A stretch of 64,000 nucleotides of DNA from Paenibacillus tianjinensis (GCF_017086365.1 NZ_CP070969.1:2914001-2978000); one strand, 5' to 3'; positions 33,619 to 43,745 are shown, counted from the stretch's first letter. Program-made: numbers and translations. Notes: a model not told the origin generated them from the letters alone.

Positions 33619-34995
33619 TTAGCGAAGCTGCGCATTCTGTAATTTCTCTGACTCCCGGCGGCGCCAGCTCATGAACACCAAAGATAAGGCGATTACCGTG
33701 AGGATCATGCCAAGCACCTGTAAGCCTCCGCTGCTGAACTTATTTCCCATAACGATGCTTATCAACAATGAGGAGAGTATCGTCCCGAGGTACCTGGAAG
33801 TATTAAAGACTCCGGAGGCTACACCAATAATCTCTTTAGGAGAGCTTTGGAACAAGGCAGCCTGTAAGCCAACACCGTTCAGGCCGTTGCTTATGCCGAA
33901 TGCCGCCAGTGCAATACAAACGCTGATAACCGGTGAATTTCCGTCCAATGTTATGAGCCACACGGATCCGAAGGTCATTAGTACTGCGGATACAAGTAAA
34001 GCTGGCGCTGGACCAGATTTATCAATCCACCGTCCTGCTATTGGAGCAGCACCAAGTGAACATAAACCTAAGCTCAGCATGAGAATTCCCGTATGGAACT
34101 CACTGACCCCCCGCACCATTTGCAAGTAGGAGGGCAAGCCGAAAAAGAGCGCATAAAACAGCACATTAACAAGCATGTACTCCACATTTACCCACGTCAT
34201 CTCAGGATATTTAACGAAGGTGCGCAAAGGAATGAAGGGTGACGCCGCTTTTAGCTCATGTCTGACAAAAGCCGTTAGAAAAGCTAGCCCAATCCCCACT
34301 AAAATAACATGTAAGAATGCAATTTCTTCGGATGATTTCGCTGATAATAGTCCAATGAGCAAAGAGACCAGACCAATTGTAAAGAGCAGGATCCCCGACA
34401 GATCCATCCATTCAAACCACTTAGCGGTGGTTACTGGCGGGTTGTCCTCTGGTATTGTTCTCCAGGCAAGCACGAAACTAGCCGCCACAAACGGAATATT
34501 TACGAAAAATATAGCCTTCCAATCCCACCAATGAATTAAAGTCCCGCCAATAAAGGGGCCGATTGCGGCTGCTCCTGACAGAAATATCGACATCACGGAC
34601 AGCGCGGTTGCCTGTTTCTCCGTGATATGAATCCTGATGATAGCCATTCCAACAGCAACCATCATACTTGTTCCGACGGATTGTACAATACGAAATACAA
34701 TGAGCCAGCCGAAGCTAGGTGATAGCGGAGCCAGTAATGAGGCAGCGAATGCTACAACAAGACCGGCAAGAAAGATTGTTCTGCGTCCGAAGATATCACT
34801 GGCCTTTCCCATCACCGGCTGTGCAACAGCACTGGCAATGTAAAATGAAAAAATAACCCAGGACACGTTAGTATAGTTAAGCTTGTATACGTCCTGAAGT
34901 CTGGCAATTGCAACGGAAATCATCGAAGAATTTAACGGATTTAAGAGTACTCCTAATCCCACGGAAATCAATAACCACCTGCTGCGGGCATTCAT
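33619..34995 (-). CDS. MFS exporter, DHA2 (EmrB/QacA-like) group
   Basis: 458 aa with about 14 hydrophobic segments, typical of the DHA2 drug exporters. Landmarks: GVLLNPLNSSMISVAIARL in TM1 (a variant of the D-x-T-x-V-N-V-A motif), motif A GKASDIFGRRT, and motif C-like AAIGPFIGGTLI. It is divergent from a LysR-type regulator starting at 35113, which is the likely controller. The exported compound is unknown. Confidence 0.85.
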   Translation of the reverse strand: MNARSRWLLISVGLGVLLNPLNSSMISVAIARLQDVYKLNYTNVSWVIFSFYIASAVAQPVMGKASDIFGRRTIFLAGLVVAFAASLLAPLSPSFGWLIVFRIVQSVGTSMMVAVGMAIIRIHITEKQATALSVMSIFLSGAAAIGPFIGGTLIHWWDWKAIFFVNIPFVAASFVLAWRTIPEDNPPVTTAKWFEWMDLSGILLFTIGLVSLLIGLLSAKSSEEIAFLHVILVGIGLAFLTAFVRHELKAASPFIPLRTFVKYPEMTWVNVEYMLVNVLFYALFFGLPSYLQMVRGVSEFHTGILMLSLGLCSLGAAPIAGRWIDKSGPAPALLVSAVLMTFGSVWLITLDGNSPVISVCIALAAFGISNGLNGVGLQAALFQSSPKEIIGVASGVFNTSRYLGTILSSLLISIVMGNKFSSGGLQVLGMILTVIALSLVFMSWRRRESEKLQNAQLR

Positions 34996-35112
34996 CCTTG
35001 TTGCCCTCCCTCTAAATTTTGTTAAAGTAAGCGTACTTGAATTCCTTTATTTATTCCAACGCATTTCATGGTATGATTTCATAGACGCAAAGGAATGAAT
35101 GGAGGATACGGA

Positions 35113-36000
35113 ATGGAACTTCTTCAGCTGCAATATTTTCTGGCGGTAGCCCGGTTGGAGCATATGACCGAAGCTGCACGTTGTCTGCATGTTACTCAAT
35201 CCTCGCTTAGCAAAACGATCGGGCGTCTGGAAGAGGATCTGGGAGTTCCTTTATTTGACCGCAGCGGCAGGAGACTGCGATTAAATGAATTTGGCATCCG
35301 GTTCCTCAGCCGCGCAGAAAGAGCTTTGTTTGAATTAGAGCAGGGGAAGCAGGAGCTCAAAGATCTGTCCAGCCCGGAACAGAGCACACTCGAATTAGCG
35401 GTGACTGCGGCAAGTACTTTACCAAATATCCTGAGAGCTTTCCGTAAAAAGCAGCCCACCATCCACTTTCATGTGCAAATGCTAACTACCAAGGAAATGG
35501 TTGAACGGTTACTTAGAGGTGAAGTGGACTTCTGTTTGTCCTCGCCGTCTATAGAAGACGAAGACATTGAGAGCATCATTGTGTTCAACGATCCGATCCT
35601 TGTTGCTGTGCCTAAAGGTCACCATCTGGCAGACCGGGTTAGTGTGACCTTGGCAGAATTAAGAGATGAATGGTTTGTGGGTGTAAAGAGAGGGTACGGT
35701 ACCCGTGATCTGACGGACGCTGTATGCAAGTCATCAGGTTTTATTCTAAACTATGTGTATGAAGGGGATGAACCTTCAAGATTAGTCTCACTGGTGGAAG
35801 CCGAGGTTGGTATTGCCTTTATTCCCGGTACAGCAAGGGATTCACGGGCTTCTCTCAGATATCTCCAAATAGAGGATCCGGGAATGGTGCGGGAAATCGC
35901 ATTATTGTGGCATAAAAGCAGGTATATTTCCCGGGCTGCCCACGATTTCCGCGAAGTCGTTTTGGAATATTTTGCGGGGATATCTGAACCTATTAAATGA
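35113..36000 (+). CDS. LysR-family transcriptional regulator
   Basis: 295 aa from ATG 35113 (GGAGG 7 nt upstream). The N-terminal HTH is canonical: MELLQLQYFLAVARLEHMTE, then ARCLHVTQSSLSKTIGRLEE. The periplasmic-binding-like effector domain is complete (LPNILRAFRKKQPTIHFHVQ to VLEYFAGI). It is divergent from the DHA2 exporter gene with 117 bp between starts and probably regulates it. A GNAT gene follows within 13 bp of its stop. Confidence 0.88.
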   Translation: MELLQLQYFLAVARLEHMTEAARCLHVTQSSLSKTIGRLEEDLGVPLFDRSGRRLRLNEFGIRFLSRAERALFELEQGKQELKDLSSPEQSTLELAVTAASTLPNILRAFRKKQPTIHFHVQMLTTKEMVERLLRGEVDFCLSSPSIEDEDIESIIVFNDPILVAVPKGHHLADRVSVTLAELRDEWFVGVKRGYGTRDLTDAVCKSSGFILNYVYEGDEPSRLVSLVEAEVGIAFIPGTARDSRASLRYLQIEDPGMVREIALLWHKSRYISRAAHDFREVVLEYFAGISEPIK

Positions 36001-36013
36001 AAGAGAGGCGGAG

Positions 36014-36565
36014 ATGATGAAATTGCTAGAGCAGCGAGTTTATGTCCGGTTCCCTGAGGAAAAGGATGCCGGAGAAATGACAGCCCTGTACAAGCGTAAC
36101 CGGGAGTTTTTCGAGCAATTCTCGCCAAGCGTCCAGGAGGGATTTTATACAGAGGAGCATCAGCTGCAGACGATAATAAAGGGCAGGGCGGATAGGGAAG
36201 ATGACCGGAGATATGATTTTGTAATCTGCCTTAAAGAGGATGACCGGATTATTGGTAATGTTGGGCTATCCTTTGTGGTACGGAGTGCGCTCCAGAGCTG
36301 CATGATCGGATACAGCCTGGATCAGGCATATAACGGGAAGGGCTATATGACGGAAGCCGTAAAACAGGTCGTGCGTTATGCCTTCGAGGAGCTGAAATTC
36401 CACCGGATTAGCGGAGAAGCTTCGCCGCAGAATCCCGGTTCTATCCGGGTGCTTGAGAATGTGGGCTTCCACAAAGAAGGCATCGCCCGAAGCAATGTGA
36501 AGATCAACGGAGTCTGGAAGGATCATCAGGTTCTCGCTATTATTAATCCCTCGGATTCAGAATAA
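36014..36565 (+). CDS. GNAT acetyltransferase, RimJ/RimL type
   Basis: 183 aa. The start is ATG 36014 or ATG 36017, with AGAGG 5-8 nt upstream. RimJ-like layout: VRFPEEKDAGEMTALYKRNR, IGNVGLSFVV, then the acetyl-CoA site SLDQAYNGKGYMTEAVKQVV and the C-terminal HRISGEASPQNPGSIRVLENVGF. It acetylates an N-terminal alanine/serine of a ribosomal protein or another amine; the substrate is not predictable. It lies right behind the LysR gene. Confidence 0.85.
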   Translation: MMKLLEQRVYVRFPEEKDAGEMTALYKRNREFFEQFSPSVQEGFYTEEHQLQTIIKGRADREDDRRYDFVICLKEDDRIIGNVGLSFVVRSALQSCMIGYSLDQAYNGKGYMTEAVKQVVRYAFEELKFHRISGEASPQNPGSIRVLENVGFHKEGIARSNVKINGVWKDHQVLAIINPSDSE

Positions 36566-36595
36566 ATGGTATTAGATTAAGAGAGGACGATCAAG

Positions 36596-37624
36596 TTGGC
36601 ATTCCATCCTCCTTCTGAACGTATAAAGATCCCGCCAGGGTTCTGGACAGGATTAAGCCACATGGGGTTATCGCTGCACGAAGTCGCTTCGCAAGCAGGA
36701 TTGCCGCTCACTGTGATAAAGGATTCAAACGGGGTTACCACCGCCCAATATTTTGCAATCTGGCTGGCATATTCCGATCTCGTCGGAGACATTTCACATA
36801 GTATTATCAGGTTATCTAGCGCATTTGAAACAGCACAGTACCCGCCTTCAGTCTTGGCGACATACCACGCCCGCAACTATCGCGATGCGTTATACCGGAT
36901 GGCCCGGTATAAACAAATGTGCCCGCCTGAGAACTTAGAAATCAATGAAGAGGGAGATAGCTGTACGATTGATCTGAACTGGCAGTCCGGTGTGCAGACC
37001 GGTCCGCCGGTATTAGCCGGAATCACCCTGGCTACTCTGCTGGAGCTCGGCCGGCGGGGCACCGGACAACAGGTGAATGCCAAATTCGTTGAATTCGCGT
37101 ACCCTATGGGAGACGTACGGGCACTGGAGACGTATTTTGGCGCGCCGATTCAGACCGGGGCGAAACATAACCGGTTGACATTGCACAGGATACATCTTGA
37201 CCTCCCGTTTATCTCCTATAACGAAGAGCTGCTGCAGATATTGACACCCGTGCTGGATCATTCCTTGGATGAACGGCAAAGCAGCCGCTCTTTGACCGAG
37301 ACTGTCAAATGGATCATGAAACGTAATCTCACAGCAGGACGCCAGGATATTCAGGCTGTCGCCAGGCAACTCGGAGTGAGTAACCGCACTCTGCAGCGTA
37401 AGCTTACGGACGAGGGAACCAGCTTCAAACAACTGTTAACTGAGGCCCGGCATGAGCAGGCACTGGAATATCTGGCCGACCCTTCACTAGATATTAAAGA
37501 AGTAGCCTTCCTTATCGGATATGAGGATCAAAACTCATTCTACCGCGCCTTCCGTTTGTGGGAAGGAGATACTCCAGCCCATTGGCGTTCCGAACATCTA
37601 AGTCCTGCCGTGACGACGGTTTAG
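36596..37624 (+). CDS. AraC-family regulator with arabinose-binding-like N-terminal domain (OruR type)
   Basis: 342 aa from TTG 36596; AGAGGA lies 9 nt upstream and no ATG precedes the conserved region. The N-terminal ~190 residues match the Arabinose_bd-type domain of OruR/ArgR-like AraC proteins (GLSLHEVASQAGLPLTVIKD, FVEFAYP, YNRL-like segments). The C-terminal AraC double HTH is clear: VARQLGVSNRTLQRKLTDEG and IKEVAFLIGYEDQNSFYRAF. This type is commoner in Proteobacteria. It precedes an SDR gene by 112 bp in the same direction and may activate it. Confidence 0.85.
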   Translation: MAFHPPSERIKIPPGFWTGLSHMGLSLHEVASQAGLPLTVIKDSNGVTTAQYFAIWLAYSDLVGDISHSIIRLSSAFETAQYPPSVLATYHARNYRDALYRMARYKQMCPPENLEINEEGDSCTIDLNWQSGVQTGPPVLAGITLATLLELGRRGTGQQVNAKFVEFAYPMGDVRALETYFGAPIQTGAKHNRLTLHRIHLDLPFISYNEELLQILTPVLDHSLDERQSSRSLTETVKWIMKRNLTAGRQDIQAVARQLGVSNRTLQRKLTDEGTSFKQLLTEARHEQALEYLADPSLDIKEVAFLIGYEDQNSFYRAFRLWEGDTPAHWRSEHLSPAVTTV

Positions 37625-37736
37625 TAAATTGGCGTGTCCAACAAGTAAGATGGCGGGACAGGCTAGTTACCAGAAGTGCCGGACCAGGTATCATAATCTC
37701 TATCCAGTGCAGTAAGAACACAAGGAGAGATGAACG

Positions 37737-38531
37737 ATGGATATGGGATTAACGAATACAACGGCTCTAGTAACGGGATCGACAAAAGGGATTGGGAAAG
37801 CAATCGCTATCGAGCTCGCCCGGGAAGGTGTACATGTGCTGATCAATGGCCGAAGTGAGGAAGAAGTCGAACGCGTTGTAGAGGAGATCCGGCAGCAATT
37901 TCCGTCCACCAATCCCCGGAATGCAACCGCTGATATTACAGATGCTCAGCAGAGGGAAGCCTTATTTGCGAAGTTCCCCGACATTGATATTCTAGTCAAC
38001 AATACAGGCATCTACGAAATGATGCGGTATGAGGACCTTGATGATGAAGTGTGGGAGCGATACTTCTGGACGAATGTACTGGCAGCGAACAGTTTGGCTA
38101 GATTCTATCTCCCCAGGATGCTTAAGAACGGTTACGGACGCATTATCTTCATCGCAAGTGAAGAAGCAGTGATGCCATCCGGGCAAATGCCGCAGTACTG
38201 TATGACCAAATCGATGCTGCTATCCTTGTCCAAAAGCTTATCCAAACTGACTATCGGGACCGAAGTTACCATAAACACGATTATGCCTGGCCCAACGCTG
38301 TCTGAAAATGTGCAGCAGATTATCGAAGGCATCTACGCCAATGATGAGAGGTCTTTTGCTGAGAAAGAACGAACCTTCATGAGTACCCATCTTCCCCAAT
38401 CCGAAATCCAGCGCTTCATCAGGCCTTATGAGATTGGCAGATTGGCTGCGTTCGTATGCAGTCCATTTGCTTCAGCCTTCAAAGGTTCTCCGATCCGCAT
38501 GGACGGGGGAATGGTGCCAACGATTTTCTAA
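37737..38531 (+). CDS. Short-chain dehydrogenase/reductase (SDR)
   Basis: 264 aa with AAGGAGAG 7 nt before the ATG. Cofactor motif TGSTKGIGKA near the N-terminus, structural motif NNTG (usually NNAG), and the catalytic Ser...YCMTK (Tyr-x-x-x-Lys) around residue 157. VLINGRSEEE after strand 2 suggests NADP(H). The C-terminal SPFASAFKGSPIRMDGGMV is the typical SDR ending. Substrate unknown; genomic partner is the AraC regulator upstream. A terminator follows. Confidence 0.87.
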   Translation: MDMGLTNTTALVTGSTKGIGKAIAIELAREGVHVLINGRSEEEVERVVEEIRQQFPSTNPRNATADITDAQQREALFAKFPDIDILVNNTGIYEMMRYEDLDDEVWERYFWTNVLAANSLARFYLPRMLKNGYGRIIFIASEEAVMPSGQMPQYCMTKSMLLSLSKSLSKLTIGTEVTINTIMPGPTLSENVQQIIEGIYANDERSFAEKERTFMSTHLPQSEIQRFIRPYEIGRLAAFVCSPFASAFKGSPIRMDGGMVPTIF

Positions 38532-38546
38532 GACAACACTACGCAT

Positions 38547-38593
38547 AAAAGACGCAATAACTTACTCCATGGAGTAGTTCCTGCGTCTTTTTC
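38547..38593 (+). terminator. Terminator after the SDR gene
   Basis: AAAAGACGCA / TGCGTCTTTTT outer stem with inner TACTCCATGGAGTA hairpin, T run at the end. Confidence 0.8.
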
Positions 38594-38634
38594 TTTGATC
38601 AAAAATTTGTGAAGATATATCGACCGGTTATGTA

Positions 38635-38664
38635 TTGACACGATCCTAAGAGATTGCCTATGAT
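38635..38664 (+). promoter_or_regulatory. Promoter in front of the UvrA-like remnant
   Basis: TTGACA (38635-38640), 18-nt spacer, TATGAT (38659-38664). Confidence 0.55.
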
Positions 38665-38703
38665 TGTATACTAACATCAATATGAACCAAAAGGATGTCA
38701 GGC

Positions 38704-38760
38704 ATGAGCGAAATGAATCAGGAGTATATCGTAATCTCAGGTGCACGGGAAAATACTTGA
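38704..38760 (+). pseudogene. N-terminal remnant of a UvrA-like ABC ATPase
   Basis: ATG 38704, behind AAAGGATG, opens MSEMNQEYIVISGAREN, then T and TGA. This is the start of the UvrA-like group used in drug resistance, where ISGARENNLKN is conserved. Adding one base after AAT restores AAC-TTG-AAG, so a one-base deletion broke the frame. The rest of the gene is gone; a GC-rich hairpin (about 38791-38821) and then cls follow. Its promoter and ribosome site remain. Confidence 0.55.
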
Positions 38761-38790
38761 AGTAGAGCGATCCGCTTCTATCTTCCACAA

Positions 38791-38821
38791 CTCCCCATGA
38801 AGCTGCTGCTTCGAGTGGGGG
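38791..38821 (+). terminator. Possible terminator of the lost UvrA-like gene
   Basis: ACTCCCC...GTGGGG outer stem with inner GAAGC/GCTTC; only a weak T-rich tract (GTTTGGTT) follows. Confidence 0.35.
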
Positions 38822-38892
38822 GATGTTTGGTTATTAAATAGTTACTGTACAAACTATACGCAGCAAATGCATCTGAAAGGGGCTGGCACGAT

Positions 38893-40335
38893 TTGGAATG
38901 GGGGAGCCTCTTCACACTTAGTCTATCTCTTGTAACCATACTCAATATTATTTTGGCTGCAATTGTTGTCTTCATTGAGCGTAGAGATATCGGGTCCACA
39001 TGGGCCTGGCTGATGGTCTTGTTTTTTATCCCCGTGGTCGGATTTCTGTTTTACATTTTCTTCGGCAGACAGCTTAAGCAGAGAAATTTCTACAACCTAA
39101 CCGCTGAAGAGCGGATGTACCTTCAATCGGCTATCGATGAACAGCTGATGAATGTAGATTATCAAGGGGGACTTACAGCCAAGTATGCCGATCTGCTAAA
39201 GATGAACCTGTTATCCTCCAACGCAATTATCTCATCCGACAACGAAATTGAGATATTTAATGACGGGCGGGAGAAATTTAATTCGTTGTTCGAGGATATC
39301 CGCAATGCAACCCAAGAAATCAACGTGCAGTATTATATCATTCAACCCGATGAATTAGGGACCAGGCTACGGGATGAGCTGACACTTAAGGCGAAGGAAG
39401 GCGTCCAGGTACGCGTTCTGTATGATGAGATCGGCTCCAAGCGGATATCACGTTCCTTCTTCAAGGAGTTAATCGAATATGGAGGGAAGGTGGAAGTATT
39501 CTTCCCGTCGCTGTTCCGGCTGATTAATTTCCGGATTAATAACCGCAACCACAGAAAGCTGTGCATTATTGACGGAGAGATTGCCTATATCGGCGGATTT
39601 AATGTCGGGGATGAGTACCTCGGTCTCGACAAAAAAATGGGCTATTGGCGGGACACTCATTTCCGGATCAAGGGAGGATCTGTCGATCAGATTCAAGGCC
39701 GGTTTTTCCTGGACTGGAACAAGGCTGCGAATCGCAGTGAAAAGCACCCGGAGCAGTTACCGTTCCGTACGGAAAGACATACCGGTGAAAGTGTGGTTCA
39801 GATCATCTCCAGCGGCCCCAATTCCCAGACAGAGCATCTGAAAAATATGTATCTGAAATTAATCGGTTCCGCCAAGAAGAGCATCTACATTCAAACGCCT
39901 TATTTCGTTCCGGATGCCAGCTTTATGGATGCCTGCAAAATCGCGCTGATGTCCGGAGTGGACGTACGAATCATGATACCCAATAAGCCGGACCATATGT
40001 TTGTCTATTCGGCAACCCTGGCGCATGCCGGTGAACTGCTGCCCTATGGCGTCAAAATCCTGCAATATGAAAAAGGATTCATGCATGCGAAGACGATTGT
40101 AGTGGATCAAGAGATCGCATCTGTCGGTACAGCGAATATTGATACCCGCAGCTTCCGGCTGAATTTTGAGGTGAATGCACTGGTCTGTGACGAAGTCATT
40201 GCCGGTCAGCTGCATGACTTATTCTTAGAAGATAGTACTGAGTGCTCGGAGTTAACACTCGAGAGATACGAGGTACGGCCGAAGCTGGCCAAATTCAAAG
40301 AAGCTGTAGCAAGGTTGTTGTCACCTATTCTGTAA
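38893..40335 (+). CDS. cls: Cardiolipin synthase
   Basis: 480 aa from TTG 38893, 9 nt after AAAGGGG. Two N-terminal membrane segments (FTLSLSLVTILNIILAAIVV; WAWLMVLFFIPVVGFLFYIF) are followed by two phospholipase D motifs: HRKLCIIDGEIAYIGGFN and HAKTIVVDQEIASVGTANID. This is the normal size and layout of bacterial Cls, which joins two phosphatidylglycerols to cardiolipin at the membrane. It is monocistronic; the TTG start may lower its expression. Confidence 0.93.
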   Translation: MEWGSLFTLSLSLVTILNIILAAIVVFIERRDIGSTWAWLMVLFFIPVVGFLFYIFFGRQLKQRNFYNLTAEERMYLQSAIDEQLMNVDYQGGLTAKYADLLKMNLLSSNAIISSDNEIEIFNDGREKFNSLFEDIRNATQEINVQYYIIQPDELGTRLRDELTLKAKEGVQVRVLYDEIGSKRISRSFFKELIEYGGKVEVFFPSLFRLINFRINNRNHRKLCIIDGEIAYIGGFNVGDEYLGLDKKMGYWRDTHFRIKGGSVDQIQGRFFLDWNKAANRSEKHPEQLPFRTERHTGESVVQIISSGPNSQTEHLKNMYLKLIGSAKKSIYIQTPYFVPDASFMDACKIALMSGVDVRIMIPNKPDHMFVYSATLAHAGELLPYGVKILQYEKGFMHAKTIVVDQEIASVGTANIDTRSFRLNFEVNALVCDEVIAGQLHDLFLEDSTECSELTLERYEVRPKLAKFKEAVARLLSPIL

Positions 40336-40428
40336 AGAACTACGATCACAACTCCGAATTGTATAAAACCACTTGGATATTGGTATCCTATAGGGGCAAA
40401 TTATGCCTTGAAGGAGTGATCCTTACCT

Positions 40429-40599
40429 ATGGATAAACAGTCAAAACAAACAACGGATCCCAAAGCTACGCCGGTTAAGAAAGTGACTCCTGCGATCTCC
40501 TCCGGTAAAAATGAACCCGAGTTTGCGGATGAGCTTACCAGTAGCGATATCGAGTCAGCATTCAAAAATCCGATTACCGGTGAAGAACGAATGTATTAA
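40429..40599 (+). CDS. Small hydrophilic protein (56 aa)
   Basis: ATG 40429 lies 8 nt after the strong site AAGGAGTGAT. The product is Lys/Ser/Thr-rich at the start (MDKQSKQTTDPKATPVKK) and ends ITGEERMY. It has no hydrophobic segment and is probably disordered. The strong ribosome site and a terminator just behind the stop support a real gene. Function unknown. Confidence 0.65.
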   Translation: MDKQSKQTTDPKATPVKKVTPAISSGKNEPEFADELTSSDIESAFKNPITGEERMY

Positions 40600-40605
40600 A
40601 AGCCA

Positions 40606-40656
40606 AAAACAGCTGCAGCCCAGGACGGTTTACAAGTCCTGAACTGCAGCTGTTTT
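40606..40656. terminator. Bidirectional terminator between the 56-aa gene and nrdF
   Basis: AAAACAGCTGCAG / CTGCAGCTGTTTT stem with inner AGGAC/GTCCT, usable in both directions. Confidence 0.85.
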
Positions 40657-40660
40657 ATTG

Positions 40661-41620
40661 TTAAAACTGGAAATCTTCATCCTTCAGCGGCTCCACGTTC
40701 AGTGCACGGATATATCCGTTGCCTTTCTTCGAGAAGAAGTCATGCTGCTTCGTGTGGGTACTGATGCCGTTCTGCACAATCGGATTAATCTCTTCCTCAT
40801 CGAACAGCGGATCATGACCGAGATTCATCATGGCTTTGTTGGCATTGTAGCGCAGGAAGGTCTTAACCTCGTCCACCAGTCCGATAGGAGCATATACCTG
40901 TTCCGTATAACGTTCTTCATTCTCGTGCAGCAGGCGGAGCAGGCCTACAAGTGTCTGATGCAGGTCACGCTGCTCGTCTTCCTCAAGTCCGTCAAAAATC
41001 TCCTGCGCCAGAACACCGACGTACACCCCGTGAATGCTCTCATCGCGCAGAATCAGATCGATAATCTCACCGCTGCAGGTCATTTTGCCTTGGCCGGCCA
41101 GATACAGCGGGTAGAAGAAGCCGCTGTAGAACAAGTAGCTCTCCAGCAGCACGGAGGCTGCCATAGCGAGGTACAAGTCTTTAGGGGATTCAATGTTTTT
41201 ATAATACTGAGAGATAGTCTCCGCCTTGAACTGCAGATGCGGGTTCTCTTCCACCCAGCGGAATACCCCGTCAATTTCTTCTGTAGAAGCGAGGGTGGTA
41301 AAAATACTGCTGTACGACTTGGCGTGAATCTGTTCCATCATGCCCATGAAGCCCAGCACAGCCTTGCGCTGCAGGCCATCGACATGCTCCATAATCTGCG
41401 GCATGCCGACTCCGCCCTGAATGGTGTCCAGCAGCGTCAAGCCGCCTAGTACCTTCATATAAGAGTCCTTTTCCTGCTCACTGAGCGTGAGCCAGGACAT
41501 TTTATCATCCGATAGGGGAATTTCATCATCCGTCCAGAATTGCATAATGTTCTGGTTCCAGAACATCAATGAGAAATCATCGTCAGGACGGTTCCAGTTA
41601 ACGGCTTGGATAGCGCTCAT
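40661..41620 (-). CDS. nrdF: Class Ib ribonucleoside-diphosphate reductase beta subunit
   Basis: 319 aa from ATG 41620 (AAAAGGAG upstream); the in-frame extension to 41689 overlaps nrdE and has no site. Starts [20 protein letters not shown], as class Ib R2 proteins do. It carries the dimetal ligands in the helical core ([29 protein letters not shown]). The C-terminal EDFQF tail would bind NrdE. It houses the tyrosyl radical/dimanganese cofactor. Last gene of nrdIEF. Confidence 0.95.
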   Translation of the reverse strand: MSAIQAVNWNRPDDDFSLMFWNQNIMQFWTDDEIPLSDDKMSWLTLSEQEKDSYMKVLGGLTLLDTIQGGVGMPQIMEHVDGLQRKAVLGFMGMMEQIHAKSYSSIFTTLASTEEIDGVFRWVEENPHLQFKAETISQYYKNIESPKDLYLAMAASVLLESYLFYSGFFYPLYLAGQGKMTCSGEIIDLILRDESIHGVYVGVLAQEIFDGLEEDEQRDLHQTLVGLLRLLHENEERYTEQVYAPIGLVDEVKTFLRYNANKAMMNLGHDPLFDEEEINPIVQNGISTHTKQHDFFSKKGNGYIRALNVEPLKDEDFQF

Positions 41621-41660
41621 AATCTTGCAATCTCCTTTTCTGCGGCCAGAGCCTTCCTTG

Positions 41661-43745
41661 TTAGATCGAGCAGGTGAGGCATTCCTCAACGGACAGCTTC
41701 TTGGTCCGGGTGTAATACAGCGACTTCAGGCCTTTATGGGCAGCGTACAGGTAAGAGCGGGCCAGCTCCCGTGTAGATACATCGCTGTTAACATGCAGAA
41801 CCGTCGAGATACCCTGATCGATGTGCGGCTGAATCTCCGCGATCAGGTCAATCACCTTGAACTGGTCCATCTGGTAAGCCGATTTATAGAAGAACACATT
41901 ATCCGGCCGCAGGTAGGGCATCGGATAGTACGTAGTTGAATTGGCATAAGTCCGTGTTTCAATCTGCTCCACAATCGGCATCACGCTGGAAGTGGCATTC
42001 TGAATGTAGGAAATGCTCGCTGTCGGTGCAATCGCTAACCGGTAAGCATGGTAGAGGCCGTTTGCCTTTACCTTATCCCGCAGTTGTTCCCAGTCAGCAG
42101 GTGAAGGAATATACATATCCCCGAACAGCTCCTGCACTCTTGACGTAACCGGACGGTAATCCGTAGTCAGGTAACGTTCGAAATAAACTCCGGAAGCATA
42201 ATCGGATGCCTCAAACCCCTGGAAAGAGCGGCCGGTTGCCGCAGCAATTTCCATGCTCTTTTCCAGTGAATGATAGTTCATGGTCATGAAGAAGGTCCGG
42301 GCAAAATCACGGGCCTGTTCGCTTTCATAGGCGATATTGTTCTTGGCCAGATAACCGTGGAGATTCATGACACCGAGGCCGACAGAGTGCATTTCTTTGT
42401 TTGCTTTGGCTACACCAGGGGCGTTGGAGACGCTGGTCATATCGCTAACGGCGGTGAGGGCGATCATGCCTTCATGCACGGATTCACGGATTTTGCCATG
42501 CTCCATAACATTAACAATATTAAGGGAAGCCAGATTGCAGCTTACATCACGGCGGATGATATCCTCTTGCCCGTAATCGTTAATCTCCGAGGTTTCCTGC
42601 AGCTGGAAGATTTCCGTACAGAGGTTGGACATCTTGATCTGGCCGACATTTTTCAGGGCATGCGCTTCATTCGCGTTGCTCTTGTTCATAATATACGGAT
42701 AGCCGGATTCCAGCTGAATCATGGCGATTTTGGTCAGCATATCCCGTGCATTCATTGCCTTTTTCTTCTTCACACGCGGATCGGCCAGCAGCTTATCGTA
42801 CATGTCATCCAGATCCATGTCATCCAGGTGTATTCCATAAGCCTTGTACACAGTATATGGGGCAAATACATACAGCGGTTCATTATCCTTAGCCAGCTGG
42901 TAGAAGCGGTTCGGTATGATCAGGCCGATGGAGAGGGTTTTAAGCCTTGTTTTCTCGTCAGCGTTAATTTTCTTGCTGTCGAGGAATTCCAGAACATCCC
43001 ATCCAAAAATATTATAGTAGGCTGCACCGGAGCCTTTACGCTGACCCATCTGATCGGCATAAGAGAAGCCGTCCTCCATCAGCTTGAGCACCGGCATAAT
43101 GCCCTTAGCCGCATCCTCGACACCCTTGATCGTCTCCCCGCGCGAGCGGAGCTTGGACAGGTTAACGGCTACACCGCCGCCGATCTTAGACAGCTGCATG
43201 CAGGTATTCAGTACATAGTTAATGGAATTAAGCGAATCATCCATCTCGATCAGGAAGCAGGAGACGAGCTCGCCGCGCCGGCTTTTACCGGCATTCAGGA
43301 AGGTGGGCGTTGCCGGCTGCAGACGCTGTTCCATCATCGAACGGGCGAGTACCCCGGCGGTCTCAGCGTTGCCGCGTCCCAGGTGAAGTGCTACAGCAGC
43401 CACACGGTCCGGATAATGCTCCAGATATTGCTTGCGGTCATTGCTTTTTACAGCATAGTCCGTATAGAACTTCGATGCCGCCATATAAGAGGGGAAGGTA
43501 AAGTTATAGCTGTGGGTAATCCGGTAGACTTCCTCAATCTCAGCCACACTGTACTGTAAGTAAAAGTTTTCATAAAAGTCCTGTTCGATCATGTAATCAA
43601 CCTTGGCTTTAGTATCTGCAAACACCAGGCTCCGCCGCTCCACGTCACGCATGAATTCGGCTACCGCCTCAAGGTCTTTATTTAATTGAAAGAAGCCGCT
43701 CTCGTCCCGCTTCATCAACATGTTGTTCAGTTCAATATGCCGCAA
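41661..43745 (-). CDS. nrdE: Class Ib ribonucleoside-diphosphate reductase alpha subunit
   Basis: 694 aa, normal NrdE length. Active-site features are visible: [13 protein letters not shown] (first redox Cys), the barrel motif SNLCTEIFQ (thiyl-radical Cys), NLASLNIVN, and the C-terminal CLTCS pair that exchanges electrons with NrdH. There is no N-terminal ATP cone, as expected for class Ib. The start overlaps the end of nrdI by 14 nt, so the two are translationally coupled. It reduces ribonucleoside diphosphates for DNA synthesis. Confidence 0.95.
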   Translation of the reverse strand: MRHIELNNMLMKRDESGFFQLNKDLEAVAEFMRDVERRSLVFADTKAKVDYMIEQDFYENFYLQYSVAEIEEVYRITHSYNFTFPSYMAASKFYTDYAVKSNDRKQYLEHYPDRVAAVALHLGRGNAETAGVLARSMMEQRLQPATPTFLNAGKSRRGELVSCFLIEMDDSLNSINYVLNTCMQLSKIGGGVAVNLSKLRSRGETIKGVEDAAKGIMPVLKLMEDGFSYADQMGQRKGSGAAYYNIFGWDVLEFLDSKKINADEKTRLKTLSIGLIIPNRFYQLAKDNEPLYVFAPYTVYKAYGIHLDDMDLDDMYDKLLADPRVKKKKAMNARDMLTKIAMIQLESGYPYIMNKSNANEAHALKNVGQIKMSNLCTEIFQLQETSEINDYGQEDIIRRDVSCNLASLNIVNVMEHGKIRESVHEGMIALTAVSDMTSVSNAPGVAKANKEMHSVGLGVMNLHGYLAKNNIAYESEQARDFARTFFMTMNYHSLEKSMEIAAATGRSFQGFEASDYASGVYFERYLTTDYRPVTSRVQELFGDMYIPSPADWEQLRDKVKANGLYHAYRLAIAPTASISYIQNATSSVMPIVEQIETRTYANSTTYYPMPYLRPDNVFFYKSAYQMDQFKVIDLIAEIQPHIDQGISTVLHVNSDVSTRELARSYLYAAHKGLKSLYYTRTKKLSVEECLTCSI

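Noticed and set aside
40658..41449. 263-codon open frame antisense to nrdF
   Set aside because: Same reasoning: a codon-bias shadow of a well-recognised gene.
42270..43559. 429-codon open frame antisense to nrdE
   Set aside because: It mirrors the codon structure of nrdE, has no ribosome site, and its translation matches no family; nrdE is unambiguous.
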